Shown here: positions 16,978 to 26,883 of the stretch, one piece after another | Position numbering within the stretch: position 1 is the stretch's first letter | How the letters are laid out: each line of letters opens with the position of its first letter | Source of the DNA: Candidatus Sphingomonas phytovorans | GTDB lineage: Bacteria; Pseudomonadota; Alphaproteobacteria; Sphingomonadales; Sphingomonadaceae | Assembly: GCA_029202385.1 (NCBI GenBank) | Contig: CP119314.1 | Coordinates: forward strand, 684,501 to 748,500 | Length of the DNA: 64,000 nucleotides | Direction of reading: 5' to 3' | Translations under genes and position numbers: made by a program | The notes under the pieces: model-generated | Told to the model about the DNA's origin: nothing | What the model saw: the letters and a program-made list of their open reading frames with translations, nothing else | The model's database searches: none

Positions 16978-19272
16978 CTAGCCGATTTCCTTGCGAAGCG
17001 AGGCCACCAGCCCGGGGATTGCTTCAAGCTTCGGTTCTTCCTCGTCAAGGATCGCGAGGAAGGCGGCGCGCTTGATCGCTGCGACGCGCCCGGGTTTCAG
17101 GCGCGCATTGCCGGTGAGCGATGACAGCACGATGTCGATCATCCGCTCGGCGCCGTGGAGGCGGCCCCAGAGATAGTCGTTCTCGCGATAGGCACGGCTG
17201 AAAAAGGCGCCGAAGCTGTTGAACTGGACTCCCTTGAGCGTCGCCTCGGCGCCGCCCGCGCGGATCGACTTGGCGTCGTCGGGAGAGATGCGGTCGACCT
17301 TGATCGGATCGAATTCGTCGAGCCCCTCGCCTTGGAGCAGCGGCAGCGTGGCGACATCGAAATAGGGGAAGCCGAGATAGGTGAGCAGGATCGGCCGCTT
17401 CAGCCCGCGCGCCAGGCCGGTGAAGGCGGCGGCAAGCCGCTCCTCGGTTGCGGTGTCGAGCCGTTTCAGGTCGAGCGATTCGGCAAGCTTGTCGAGCAGC
17501 GGCCCGGCATCGCCGCGCAACAGGCGCACTTCCTTGCGCAGATGCGCATGCCGGTCGGTGCGCTTGCATTCCAGATAGTCCGCGAGCGAGGCGTAGACTG
17601 CCTCGCGGATCGGCTCCAGCTCAGCTTCCTCATGGTCGTTTTCCAGCTCGGTCAGGCGACGGGCAAGCAGGCGCAGGCGGCGAATGCGAAAACCGAGATC
17701 GTAGGAGCGCAGAAAGCTGATCGTCGTCGCACCCGCCCCGTCGGAGAAGCTCGGCTTCATGTCGTCGAAGCCACGGTCGCGCACGGCATCGGCGATATGG
17801 CCGCGGATTCTTTCCCAGCGCTGCGGCCCCGGCTCGCCGCCGGCATGGTAAAGCAGGGAGGTGAGCGCCTCGATCACGCCGGCGATCTTGAGATGCCCGT
17901 AAGCGGCATAGCCATAGCCTGCCGCCTTGGCGGCGGCTGACTGGGCGCGGGCTCGCCAGGTGGCGAGCCGTGAGACCGTCGGGGAATCGAGGAACAGGGT
18001 ATAGCCGAACAGAGCCTCGACGCGTGCTTCCACCTCGGGCCGGATGCTGGCGACGATGCCGCGCATCCGCTCGATCGTGCGCGAGCGTTCGGCGATATCC
18101 TCGAGATTGTCGCGGATCGGCTGCTGGCGCGGCAGCTCCGACACGGCGCCGATGATCGTCTGGAAGAAGCCGGGCGCGTTGGGATTGTGCGGGCCGAAGC
18201 GAAGCTTCACGCCGGGGGAGGGATCGATATAGACGAAGCGCCGGTCGATCTCGCGCCGGGCGGGGCGCTCGCGCAGGGCCTCGATCGCGGGACGGAACGG
18301 GGCATTGGCGAGGACCGAGCCGTCGATCAGCACCGCCTGGTCGGCCGCGTTGGCGGCGAACTGGCGGGGCAGCACTCGCTTGAGGAAGTCGTCGCGTTCG
18401 GGCCAGTCGACCTTGCGATGCTTCAGTACCTTGTCGAGCTCGCCGACCATGAAGGGCGGGAAGGCACCGGGAAAGCTCGACGTCGACCGCGCGGCGAAGG
18501 CGAGTTCGGCCGGATGGGCGAGGGTTTCGCTGGCCACGCCGTGATCGGTGAAGGGGACGACGAGGCGATGCTCGGTTTCGAGCACTTCGGGCGGCGAGTT
18601 GAGCATCAGCCGCTCGGGATGGCCGCGAAAATCGGTGACGGTGACGAACAGGTCGAGCGGTTGGCCCTCAGGCAACAGGCGCGCACCGCGTGGCGCTGAC
18701 GCCATGGCGTTGAGCGCGTCGAGGATCAGTCCGGTGAACAGGGCGCCACCAAAGGGTGGTTCGAACCAGCGCGAACGGATGAAGTGGGAGAGCTTGCTGC
18801 GCACCTCGGTCCGCGCGCCGGCCTCGACCAGTTCGTCGATATTGTCGCCGCTGCGCTTCTCGGCGAACCAGGCGATCGGCAGGGCCCACATCTTGGAGTA
18901 GCGCGAAGCCGGGGCCTGGTGCGTATCGATCAGCGCCTCGATGTCGGCGGAGTCGAGCCAGAGCTGCGTCAGCGGTTCGAGCGACTGGCCGGTGGAGATC
19001 GCCTGGGCAAGGAAAACGCCGTTGATGCCGCCAGCGCTTGCGCCCGCGACGATGTCGACCAGCACGCGCATGCGCAGGCCGGTCTCTTCCTCTATCTCCT
19101 GGAACAGATCGCGATACACGCCCTGGCTGCCATGGTCGGAGGTCTCGCCCTTGTGAAAAGCCTGGCTTGCGCGGGCGAGGCGCCAGATCTCCTTGGTGAT
19201 GCCGTGCATGTAGACAGCGAGGCTGATGCCGCCATAGCAGACTAGGGCGAGCCGGAGTTCCTTCTGGCGCAT
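16978..19272 (-). CDS. Patatin-like phospholipase, large form
   Basis: 764 residues, much longer than simple bacterial patatins. The catalytic Ser is in VDIVAGASAGGINGVFLA (GxSxG), the catalytic Asp in LIDGSVLANAPF, and an oxyanion-hole glycine motif is near the start (VCYGGISLAVYMHGI). Enzymes with this dyad hydrolyse acyl esters of lipids. The C-terminal half (from about residue 400) is a helical, charged region seen in the TIGR03607-like patatin family; its function is unknown. There is no signal peptide, so a cytoplasmic or membrane-associated location is likely. It runs in the same direction as the EEP gene upstream, 139 bp away. Confidence 0.88.
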   Translation of the reverse strand: MRQKELRLALVCYGGISLAVYMHGITKEIWRLARASQAFHKGETSDHGSQGVYRDLFQEIEEETGLRMRVLVDIVAGASAGGINGVFLAQAISTGQSLEPLTQLWLDSADIEALIDTHQAPASRYSKMWALPIAWFAEKRSGDNIDELVEAGARTEVRSKLSHFIRSRWFEPPFGGALFTGLILDALNAMASAPRGARLLPEGQPLDLFVTVTDFRGHPERLMLNSPPEVLETEHRLVVPFTDHGVASETLAHPAELAFAARSTSSFPGAFPPFMVGELDKVLKHRKVDWPERDDFLKRVLPRQFAANAADQAVLIDGSVLANAPFRPAIEALRERPARREIDRRFVYIDPSPGVKLRFGPHNPNAPGFFQTIIGAVSELPRQQPIRDNLEDIAERSRTIERMRGIVASIRPEVEARVEALFGYTLFLDSPTVSRLATWRARAQSAAAKAAGYGYAAYGHLKIAGVIEALTSLLYHAGGEPGPQRWERIRGHIADAVRDRGFDDMKPSFSDGAGATTISFLRSYDLGFRIRRLRLLARRLTELENDHEEAELEPIREAVYASLADYLECKRTDRHAHLRKEVRLLRGDAGPLLDKLAESLDLKRLDTATEERLAAAFTGLARGLKRPILLTYLGFPYFDVATLPLLQGEGLDEFDPIKVDRISPDDAKSIRAGGAEATLKGVQFNSFGAFFSRAYRENDYLWGRLHGAERMIDIVLSSLTGNARLKPGRVAAIKRAAFLAILDEEEPKLEAIPGLVASLRKEIG

Positions 19273-19411
19273 CAGACTATCCTGGCCTCAAACTCGTTCA
19301 CGTGGAGTAGATGTCGCACCTGTCGCGGCGTCATGCTGGCACAAAGGCCTCTCGATCCGCGCTCTCGGCGTTCGATCGCTGCCCGGGGCGAGCTGAAGGA
19401 GACGGACAGGC

Positions 19412-20107
19412 TCATTTTGCTTCTATCATGGCCCAGATGGGAAAATGATCCGATGCCTTGCGCGCGGTCGCGCTGTGATGGACCCCGCAATCGGCGACCC
19501 GGAGATCGGAGGAAACCATGATCCGGTCGAGCCGGGCGACCGGCCGGCGGACATGGAAGCTCGGGCCGGTCGTGGCGAAGCTGTAGGCGTGGCCGAAATC
19601 GCGCAGGCAGCCGGCCTGCGCGCTCCATTCGTTGAGATCGCCCATCAGCACGGTCGGGCGGCGCGTCGTGCTCGAATCGACATGCGTCAGGATCGCATGC
19701 GCCTGGCGCCGACGCCACAGCCCGGACAGGTCCAGATGCATGCCCACGATGCGGATCGGCACACCGTCCGCCCGAACATCGGCCATGACCGCGCCACGTG
19801 GTTCCAGCGCGGGGAGATGGATCGGCTCGCAGTCGATCACCACGGAATCCTTGCGGATCAGCAGGACATTGCCGTGCCAGCCCATGCTGCCGGCGCGCGC
19901 ACCGAACGGCACTGCCTTCCAGGGGCTATGTTCCTCTAGTGCGTGAAGCGGGATCACTCCCGCTTTGGCTCCGAAGCGTCGATCCGCCTCCTGCAGGGCG
20001 ATGATGTCCGCATCGATCTCGCGCAGGACATCGAGGATCCGGTTGGGATCGCGGCGGCGATCGAGGCCGATGCCCTTGTGGATATTGTAGCTGGCGACCT
20101 TGATCAT
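19412..20107 (-). CDS. Endonuclease/exonuclease/phosphatase (EEP) family protein
   Basis: 231 residues with the full EEP metal site: YNIHKGIG at the N-terminus, IIALQEADRR (metal-binding Glu), GMHLDLS, VLMGDLNEW (Asp/Asn) and the terminal ASDHFPIWA (Asp/His). The family includes nucleases, sphingomyelinase-like phosphodiesterases and phosphatases; the substrate cannot be chosen from sequence. No signal peptide is evident. Its neighbour is a lipid-acting patatin, which makes a lipid phosphodiesterase role possible, though speculative. Confidence 0.87.
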   Translation of the reverse strand: MIKVASYNIHKGIGLDRRRDPNRILDVLREIDADIIALQEADRRFGAKAGVIPLHALEEHSPWKAVPFGARAGSMGWHGNVLLIRKDSVVIDCEPIHLPALEPRGAVMADVRADGVPIRIVGMHLDLSGLWRRRQAHAILTHVDSSTTRRPTVLMGDLNEWSAQAGCLRDFGHAYSFATTGPSFHVRRPVARLDRIMVSSDLRVADCGVHHSATARKASDHFPIWAMIEAK

Positions 20108-20225
20108 GTGCGTGATGGAACGCCGATCGGCAAAGATGGTTCGCCGCGCGTTGGAATACGCCCGACTTTCCCGTCGTATATGCCCAGTTTCGCGTCAGGC
20201 CAGTGCGAAAATCACATCAGACCTG

Positions 20226-21713
20226 TCACGCCGGGGTGCGGCAGTGAAGCTGCAGGAAGTCCTGGTGACTTGGCATCCTTGCGACAGCGCCGGCGATACC
20301 GGCCTTCAGGTCGCCGAGCGCCTGCCGCAACTGGCCCGGCGGCATGAGGCGGGCGACCTGATGATAGCCATTGGGGCGGATTCCCTGGCCGAGCATGACC
20401 TGAACCCAGGAATCCACGCGGAACAGCTCGTCCGATGCCTGATAGGCCCGGGCGTTCTCGCGGAACAGCGCGATGCGGCGGGCGAGCGAGTCGGGGATGT
20501 CCATGGTCCGGCAACGCCGCCAGAAGGCGCTGTCGTCGCGTTCGGTGAGGAAATAATGGAGGACGACAAAGTCCCGGACGCCCTCAAGCTCGGTGCGCGA
20601 CAACTGGTTGTAACGGTCGATCAGCGCCGAGTCGAAGCCATTGAAGGGGAAATACTGCATCAGCCGCGTGACCGCGATCATGATGAGATGGATGCTGGTC
20701 GATTCGAGCGGTTCGATGAAACCGCTCGCCAGGCCCAGGGCGACGCAGTTCCTGTTCCAGACCTTGCGGCGGGTGCCGGTGCGGTACCGGATCAGGCGTG
20801 GGTCGAACAACGGCTCGCCCTCGATCTGGTCGAGCAACAGCGCTTTCGCTGCATCGTCCGTCATGTGCCTGCTTGAGAAGACGAGCCCGTTGCCAATGCG
20901 GTGCTGGAGCGGGATTTGCCAGCGCCAGCCTGCCTCATGCGCGATGGCGCGGGTATAGGGAACGGCGGGGCCGACCGATTCAGTCTGAACCGCATAGGCG
21001 CTGTCGGTGGCGAGCCAATCGCCCCAATCTTCATACCCGGTCTCAAGAGTTCGTTCGATCAGCAGGGCACGAAAACCGGTGCAATCGATGAACAGATCAC
21101 CTGAGATCGTTTGACCAGATTCAAGGACAAGTGATTGAATAAATCCAGTTTCTGATTCCAGTTTGACGCTGGCGATCGTGCCCTCGACGCGCTTTACCCC
21201 GTCTGCTTCGCTTCGCGCGCGCAGGAAGCGGGCGTAAAGCGTCGCGTCGAGATGATAGGCGTAGTTGATCTGGCTGTTGTCGTCCTTGGCAAACCTGCTC
21301 GCCTCGGCGGCCTGCAATTCGAAGCAATAATCGCCGATGTCGCCGGCGAAGCCCTCGGCCCGGGCTTGGAGCCAGAAATGATGGAAGTCGGCCATCCAGG
21401 TCGATTTGCCGAGCATCCCGAAGGAGTGGAGATAGCGATCGCCGATCCTGCCCCAATTCTCGAACGCGATGCCCAGCTTGAAGCTCGACTGGGTGGCGCG
21501 CATGAATTCCTGCTCGTCGATGCCGAGGAGGGAATGGAAGGCGCGGACGGTGGGAATGGTGGACTCGCCGACGCCGATCGTACCGATCTCATCGGATTCG
21601 ACCAACGTGATGTCGAGCAGCCCGCCCAGTTGCTTGGCCAGCGCCGCGGCGGCGAGCCAGCCGGCGGTGCCGCCACCCGCAATGACGACCTTGCGCACGA
21701 TCTGTCCGTCCAT
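20226..21713 (-). CDS. Flavin-dependent tryptophan-halogenase-family protein (locus 1)
   Basis: 495 residues from the ATG at 21713. That start has GGGAGAAG seven bases upstream; an ATG five codons earlier is less well placed. The FAD-binding GGGTAGW is at residues 13-19, and the catalytic Lys is at exactly position 79 (SSFKLGIAFENW), the number it has in PrnA. The WxWxIP motif (GWRWQIPLQHRIGNG) that excludes monooxygenase activity is present, and EPLEST supplies the Glu-Ser pair. Family knowledge predicts chloride-dependent halogenation. In sphingomonad and Caulobacter TonB loci the real substrate is usually unknown. It is last in the operon TonB receptor-SapC-cupin-halogenase. Confidence 0.9.
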   Translation of the reverse strand: MDGQIVRKVVIAGGGTAGWLAAAALAKQLGGLLDITLVESDEIGTIGVGESTIPTVRAFHSLLGIDEQEFMRATQSSFKLGIAFENWGRIGDRYLHSFGMLGKSTWMADFHHFWLQARAEGFAGDIGDYCFELQAAEASRFAKDDNSQINYAYHLDATLYARFLRARSEADGVKRVEGTIASVKLESETGFIQSLVLESGQTISGDLFIDCTGFRALLIERTLETGYEDWGDWLATDSAYAVQTESVGPAVPYTRAIAHEAGWRWQIPLQHRIGNGLVFSSRHMTDDAAKALLLDQIEGEPLFDPRLIRYRTGTRRKVWNRNCVALGLASGFIEPLESTSIHLIMIAVTRLMQYFPFNGFDSALIDRYNQLSRTELEGVRDFVVLHYFLTERDDSAFWRRCRTMDIPDSLARRIALFRENARAYQASDELFRVDSWVQVMLGQGIRPNGYHQVARLMPPGQLRQALGDLKAGIAGAVARMPSHQDFLQLHCRTPA

Positions 21714-21733
21714 GCCGGCTTCTCCCATGTCCC

Positions 21734-22765
21734 TCAGCGATTCAGGCGGTTGAGCAGCATGGCGCGCAGGCGGCGCGCCCTGATCTCGTCGAGTGGGGCG
21801 AGATTACCCCGCGCTGCTTCCGGCAGGTGGGCGCCCGCCTGGTCGGCGGGGCCGAAGACATAATAGTCGAACAGCGCGCGCCACGCCCGCTTCTCCGGCT
21901 CGGGACGATCGCGCAGACTGAGCATCGCGTGCAGCAGCGTGTTCTGCGGCGTGTCCATGAAGGCCGGGGATGCGTTCCACCAATAGTTGATAAGCACGTT
22001 GAAGCGGTCAAGCGCCTCGACATGATGCCACCAGAGCGCCGGGTAGAAGAGCACGTCGCCCGGTTCCAGATCAGCGATCTCCCCGGCTGCAAGTGCCTCG
22101 GCGAAACGCGGATGGAGGTCGAGATCGGGGTTGCGGAAATCCACCATGCTGACGACCTGTCCCCCGGGGGTCGGTTCAAGCGGGCCGGGATAGAGATTGC
22201 ATACCTGTTCGGGTGGGAACAGCGTGAAGCGGCGACGCCCGACCATGCAGCAGGCGATGTTGTTCGACATGTCGTAATGGGCAGACGCGATCGTGCGGTT
22301 GCCGATCCAGATGCTGACGACTGGCGGCGCGTCGCCGACCACGGCCGGGTCCAGCGCGAGGTCATTCTCCCGGCGCAGGCCCGGCAGATAGGTGTCGAGA
22401 TCAGTGGAACCGACATAATAGGAGGGCCGCCGATCGTCGTTCCATTCCGCCTGGAGCCGATCGAGCAGTTCGCCGAGCAGCATGCGACCGGCCTCGAAGT
22501 TCATGGCCGTCACATCGTCGTTGTAGAAGAAGCGCCCTTCGATCTCGGGGCGGCCGACAAAGCCGACGACCGGCTTCCCTGCGTAAAAGGATTTGAGATA
22601 GGCGATCGCTTCTTCCGGTGAGGACAGCCCTGCGCGCGCCAGCGGCCAGTCGCGCACGACGCCCTTCAGGATGACGGGTTGCTGGGCCTCCATGAGGGCG
22701 TCGAGCGGGATCGCATCGGGCGCGACGCCGTCGATCACCCTGGTCCTGCGCGCGATGGCGATCAT
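21734..22765 (-). CDS. Cupin_8/JmjC-like protein (locus 1)
   Basis: 343 residues with a double-stranded beta-helix fold of the FIH/JmjC-like type. The iron facial triad is visible as SAHYDMSNNIACCMVG (HxD) and YPALWWHHVEALDRF (distal His). GRRRFTLFPPEQVCNLYPGPLEP is the typical linking segment. Related enzymes are Fe(II)/2-oxoglutarate hydroxylases of proteins or small molecules. It lies between SapC and the halogenase with 16-20 bp gaps, and an equivalent gene occurs in the second locus at 57653-58693. An oxidative tailoring role beside the halogenase is inferred. Confidence 0.86.
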   Translation of the reverse strand: MIAIARRTRVIDGVAPDAIPLDALMEAQQPVILKGVVRDWPLARAGLSSPEEAIAYLKSFYAGKPVVGFVGRPEIEGRFFYNDDVTAMNFEAGRMLLGELLDRLQAEWNDDRRPSYYVGSTDLDTYLPGLRRENDLALDPAVVGDAPPVVSIWIGNRTIASAHYDMSNNIACCMVGRRRFTLFPPEQVCNLYPGPLEPTPGGQVVSMVDFRNPDLDLHPRFAEALAAGEIADLEPGDVLFYPALWWHHVEALDRFNVLINYWWNASPAFMDTPQNTLLHAMLSLRDRPEPEKRAWRALFDYYVFGPADQAGAHLPEAARGNLAPLDEIRARRLRAMLLNRLNR

Positions 22766-22781
22766 CTGTTCGTGCTGCCGG

Positions 22782-23498
22782 TCACGCGGCTTTCGCCTTT
22801 CGGTTCTTGAGGTCGATCAGACGCCCCATATTGCCCATCGAGGCGATCACGAGGAAGGCGAGGGGCAGGAAGCCGCTTGTGTTGAGCCGTTCGAGGCGAG
22901 AGCCATCGAGCTGCGCCAACGCGCCGCGAGCGATGGTGAAGAGGTCGGGCAGCACATATTTACGCGCCTCGTCGAGTTCGATTTCGACGGCGACCGGCTC
23001 GATAAGGCCGGCTTGGTCAAGCGCCTCGAACATTGGCTGATTCGCCTCGATCCCGGTGTAGATGGTTCGTAAAATTCCAGCAATATGTTCTAGATATGGC
23101 GTATTTCCACCATGCGGTAGGAAGAGTGGGAGCCCTTCGGTTCGGCTGACGCGAGGATGGTGCTGGTCGATATGGATCATCGGCTCGCCCTCTGTCCCGC
23201 CATCCTTGAAGCCGATCAGGAACGGGCCGCGCTGCAATATGGCTGGGACGTAGCGGCCCTCCCAGCCGTTCTCGCCAAGGAAGAGATTTTCGTCCCGGTC
23301 GAGCCCGAGCAGCGCGACGGCCTGCAGCGCACCGCTTTCCTCCCGCCGGAAGAAGATCGGATATTCGCGCTGGATCTCCTCGAACTCAGTGGGAAAAACC
23401 AGCACCTGGTTGACGCTGTCGCCGAACTCGGCGCGGTGACCGGCAATCACCCGCAGATCCGGGTGATCGACATTGTTCAACGGTACCCGGTTGGTCAT
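22782..23498 (-). CDS. SapC family protein
   Basis: 238 residues beginning MTNRVPLNNVDHPDLRV. RREESGALQAVALLGLDRDENLFLGENGW and the central GLPLFLPHGGNTPYLEHIAGIL segment are recognisable as the SapC domain. The name comes from a Campylobacter surface-array locus; biochemical function is unknown. In Caulobacter and sphingomonads SapC genes regularly follow TonB receptors for plant polysaccharides together with halogenase-like genes, as here. No signal peptide is visible. The start is chosen by homology because the ribosome binding site is weak. The 178-bp gap to the receptor gene contains a TTGTCG-N2-CGACAA palindrome. Confidence 0.85.
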   Translation of the reverse strand: MTNRVPLNNVDHPDLRVIAGHRAEFGDSVNQVLVFPTEFEEIQREYPIFFRREESGALQAVALLGLDRDENLFLGENGWEGRYVPAILQRGPFLIGFKDGGTEGEPMIHIDQHHPRVSRTEGLPLFLPHGGNTPYLEHIAGILRTIYTGIEANQPMFEALDQAGLIEPVAVEIELDEARKYVLPDLFTIARGALAQLDGSRLERLNTSGFLPLAFLVIASMGNMGRLIDLKNRKAKAA

Positions 23499-23676
23499 GC
23501 GATGGTATCCAGCCCTTTGAAGCGTGCGGTCAGACGGATTTTCGGCGCTCTCCACCGCCGGACGGGCGTTGCCGGTCATGATGGGGCAAAGACCGGCGAA
23601 GCTCAATTTCGAACGGGAAAAAGGCGGCTGCAAAACGGCGGCCTTCCTCCCCAATATTGTCGATCGACAAGACGGA

Positions 23677-26600
23677 TCAGAACTTGAAGCGTGCACCCAG
23701 CATGAAGCGGCGATCGAGTTCCTGCGCAAACCACAGCTCGGACTTGTCCCGGGCATAGGTACGGACGCTTTCCTCGAGCAGGTTGATACCCTCCAGCGTG
23801 ACCGCCACGTTCCTGGTGACGTCATAGCTGATGTTCATGTCGAGCTGACCGAACGGCGCCGTGAACTCAGGATTGCGCGATCCCTGGCGATTGATCCCGG
23901 AAAGGAACTTGTCGCGCCAGTTATAGGCAAGCCGGGCAGAGAGGCCGTTCTTGTCGTAGATCAGCGTCGCGTTGAACGTGTCGCTCAACCCAAGCAGCGC
24001 GAACTGATCTTCCGCCGGGCTCGCCCCGATGTCGAAACCGACATCGCCCCGGACCATCGTATAGGCGGCCGATACGCCGAAGCCGGTATTGCCAAGGAAA
24101 TACTGGCCGGCAACTTCGATGCCCCAGATCTTCGCATCCTTGTTGTTGATCGGGCGCGAAACCTGGAACTGGTACAGCGGATCACTTGTGTTCGCGTTCA
24201 CGTCCAGCGTGTTGTTGATCGTCTTGACATATTCATCATCCAGCGAATGCGTGGCGGGATTGAAATGGGCGGCGAATTGCGCCGTCGCTGCCGCCACGGA
24301 TCCGGTCGACTGGATCAATGCCGTCATCGCGAACAGGTTCACGTCGCTGGTATCGGCGCCAAGGCCCGCGAGCGCCGTTTTGGCAGCGCCGGAACGGCTT
24401 CCAGGCGCACCGGAACTTGGATCACGCAGGCCGAACAGGTCGCTGGTGAACTGGCCTCGGCCGATGAAGTTGTGCACCCGCTTGTCGAACAGGCCGACCG
24501 ATATGTAGCTGTCCGGCTTGAAATAATATTCGAGGGAGACGTCGAAATTATCGGACGTGATCGGCGATAGTCGGGCATTGCCTCTCAACGCCGACGCAAT
24601 GCCGCCATTGTTGATCGGGCGCGGCGGGCCGGCCACCGTCGTCGCGGTGAACAGATCGCTGTAGTTCGGACGGGCGATCGACTTGCTGAACGAGAAACGC
24701 GCGACGAGGTTGTGCATCGGCTCGATCCGGAAATCGAATGACGGCAACAGATTATTGTAGCTGCCCTTGTCGGTTATGAAGTTGCTCTGATTGGAAATGA
24801 CGACGGTGAAATCGTTGTCCGACACCCAGTTTATCGCGCCCGGCACAGCTTCCAGCGACGTCGTGGTCGATTTGGTGCTCTCATACCGGACGCCGGCGAC
24901 CATGCTGGCTTTGCGCCCGGCGATCTCGCCGTTCCAGGTCATCTGGCCATAGGCTGCCCAGATGGTTTCCTTGACCCGATTATCCTGGTTGCTGGTGATG
25001 CCAACGGCATTGCCCGCCTTGGCGTAATAAGGGGAAAGAATGGAATATAGATTGGCCGCGTTGCCGCGGAAGGCGAGTTGCGAGGCAGGGTCGCCGCCCG
25101 GATTATACTGGTTGAACTTGCATTCGAGGCAGAACGCCTGGAGCGCGCCCGGCGCGAGCTTGTTCACGTCGCCGGGATTGGTGATGCCCCAATCACCCAG
25201 CGTTTGCTGCGTGGAAACGAAGGTCTGGCGCATATCCGCGGTCCGGTAGTTACCGCCAAAGTCGAAACGACTGCCGCCTCCAAGGTCCCAGCCGAAGTCA
25301 GCCCGGATTTCCTTCACGGTCTGTTTCTGGGTCGAAGCGTTGGTACGACCGACCTGCGATCCGACGTCGTTAACGTCGAGCGCGCCATTGCCGGCACTGC
25401 TGATGGTGACCTTCTGCTGCGGGATGTCCCCACTGCCATAGTCGACCGAATGCGCCGAAACGACGTTGGCACCCATGCCCACCAGGGTCGAGCTCTGGCC
25501 GTTGGCGTTGTCCGGCCGGCTGTCCGATTTGCTGATATGACCATCGAGATTCAGCGAGAAATTCTCGGCAAAGTCCCATTTGGCGTTAAGGCCGTAGTCC
25601 TGAAGCGTGCTCTTCTGGGCGCGCGATTGCGCTTCGAAGCCTTCGTCCTTCGCGCCGTTGATCGTCTCGTGAAGATAGGTCGCGGTGGCGACCGTGGGGT
25701 TGCCGTCGAAGGTGACGACGTCGAACGGCCGGCTGAACCAGTTGGACAAATCCGAACGGGTCTCGCGCTGCGTGTTCTGCGCATACAGGGCGTCGGCGGT
25801 CAGGGTTAGGGACTCGGTCGGGCGGAATTGCAGGACGGCCTGGCCGTTGAAGCGCTCGCGCGTGCCTTCGGCATAGTGATATCGGCTGTCATTCGGGATC
25901 GCGACGAGTTGATTGGGGTTCTTCGGCGCGTTGTTGACGACGGTGCAATTTGAAGCAGGTGTGCTGGTGGGGCAGATCTGCGGTATCGCATCGGCGCCCG
26001 GAATCGGGCCCGGCACATTTCGCGCGAATCCACCCGTAAGGAACGTGCTGTATGGGATGATATTCCAGTCGTTCGACGTCGCGCTGATCGAGGTATAATT
26101 GCGCTTCTGGTAGCTGCCGAACAGGGAGATGCCGAACGTCTCCGACGGACTGGCCCAGTTAAGCACGCCGGAGACTTCGGGTGTGACTTTGGAGCCGCAG
26201 TCGAGGCAGCCATTCACGCTGGTGTCATAGACAGCCTTGGCACCGATGCTGCCGGACAGGCCGGAGGCGCCGTCGAGCGGATGGCGCGAGACGACGTTGA
26301 TCGTGGCGCCGATGCCACCGGACGGGATCGCAGCCCTGCCGGTCTTGTAAACTTCCAGTGTTTTCACACCCTCGGAGGCTAGATTTGAGAAATCGAATGA
26401 ACGACTCGTTCCCTGCGCGCCATCGGCATTCTGGTCACCGCCGACCACGGACACGATCGAGGTCGCCAGGGTGCGGCCGTTGAGCGTGACGAGGTTGTAG
26501 TTCGGGCCGAAGCCGCGCACCGTGACCAGCGCGCCCTCGCCGTTCGTGCGGTTGATCGACACGCCGGTGATGCGCTGCAGCGACTCGGCCAGGTTGGTGT

Positions 26601-26877
26601 CGGGAAATTTGCCGATGTCTTCGGCGGAGATCGCATCGACCACGCCGGAAGAGTTACGTTTGATCGCGATGGAACGTTCAAGGCTGGCGCGGATGCCGGT
26701 GACGACGATATCCGCCTCGGCATCGCCTGCCTGTCCGTCGGCTGCGTTGACTGTCTTTTCCGGATCGGCCTGCGCCAATGCCGCATCAGGCATCATAAGG
26801 CACGCGGCCACAGCGATCACGGATGTGGAGCGCGCAAGCGCCGACGAACGTCCAAAGCCCTTCCCAAAGCTTTTCAT
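23677..26877 (-). CDS. TonB-dependent receptor (locus 1)
   Basis: 1066 residues. A signal peptide (MKSFGKGFGRSS...DAALAQ) is followed by a TonB-box-like DIVVTGIRASLERSIA. The plug domain contains DAISAEDIGKFPDTNLAESL, RITGVSINR and VTVRGFGPNYNLVTLNGR. A long 22-strand barrel ends in RRFMLGARFKF, with the terminal Phe needed for outer-membrane insertion. The size and the ASLERSIA...IGKFPD block place it among the carbohydrate-type receptors of Caulobacter and sphingomonads. The ATG at 26877 follows AGGAGGGG; a GTG two codons upstream is less likely. It is first gene of an operon with SapC, cupin_8 and halogenase genes, behind a LacI-type operator. Confidence 0.95.
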   Translation of the reverse strand: MKSFGKGFGRSSALARSTSVIAVAACLMMPDAALAQADPEKTVNAADGQAGDAEADIVVTGIRASLERSIAIKRNSSGVVDAISAEDIGKFPDTNLAESLQRITGVSINRTNGEGALVTVRGFGPNYNLVTLNGRTLATSIVSVVGGDQNADGAQGTSRSFDFSNLASEGVKTLEVYKTGRAAIPSGGIGATINVVSRHPLDGASGLSGSIGAKAVYDTSVNGCLDCGSKVTPEVSGVLNWASPSETFGISLFGSYQKRNYTSISATSNDWNIIPYSTFLTGGFARNVPGPIPGADAIPQICPTSTPASNCTVVNNAPKNPNQLVAIPNDSRYHYAEGTRERFNGQAVLQFRPTESLTLTADALYAQNTQRETRSDLSNWFSRPFDVVTFDGNPTVATATYLHETINGAKDEGFEAQSRAQKSTLQDYGLNAKWDFAENFSLNLDGHISKSDSRPDNANGQSSTLVGMGANVVSAHSVDYGSGDIPQQKVTISSAGNGALDVNDVGSQVGRTNASTQKQTVKEIRADFGWDLGGGSRFDFGGNYRTADMRQTFVSTQQTLGDWGITNPGDVNKLAPGALQAFCLECKFNQYNPGGDPASQLAFRGNAANLYSILSPYYAKAGNAVGITSNQDNRVKETIWAAYGQMTWNGEIAGRKASMVAGVRYESTKSTTTSLEAVPGAINWVSDNDFTVVISNQSNFITDKGSYNNLLPSFDFRIEPMHNLVARFSFSKSIARPNYSDLFTATTVAGPPRPINNGGIASALRGNARLSPITSDNFDVSLEYYFKPDSYISVGLFDKRVHNFIGRGQFTSDLFGLRDPSSGAPGSRSGAAKTALAGLGADTSDVNLFAMTALIQSTGSVAAATAQFAAHFNPATHSLDDEYVKTINNTLDVNANTSDPLYQFQVSRPINNKDAKIWGIEVAGQYFLGNTGFGVSAAYTMVRGDVGFDIGASPAEDQFALLGLSDTFNATLIYDKNGLSARLAYNWRDKFLSGINRQGSRNPEFTAPFGQLDMNISYDVTRNVAVTLEGINLLEESVRTYARDKSELWFAQELDRRFMLGARFKF

Positions 26878-26883
26878 AATCAC

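Noticed and set aside
18755..18785. A GGTTCGAACC-like sequence suggesting a tRNA T-loop
   Set aside because: It lies inside the patatin-like gene with no cloverleaf around it.
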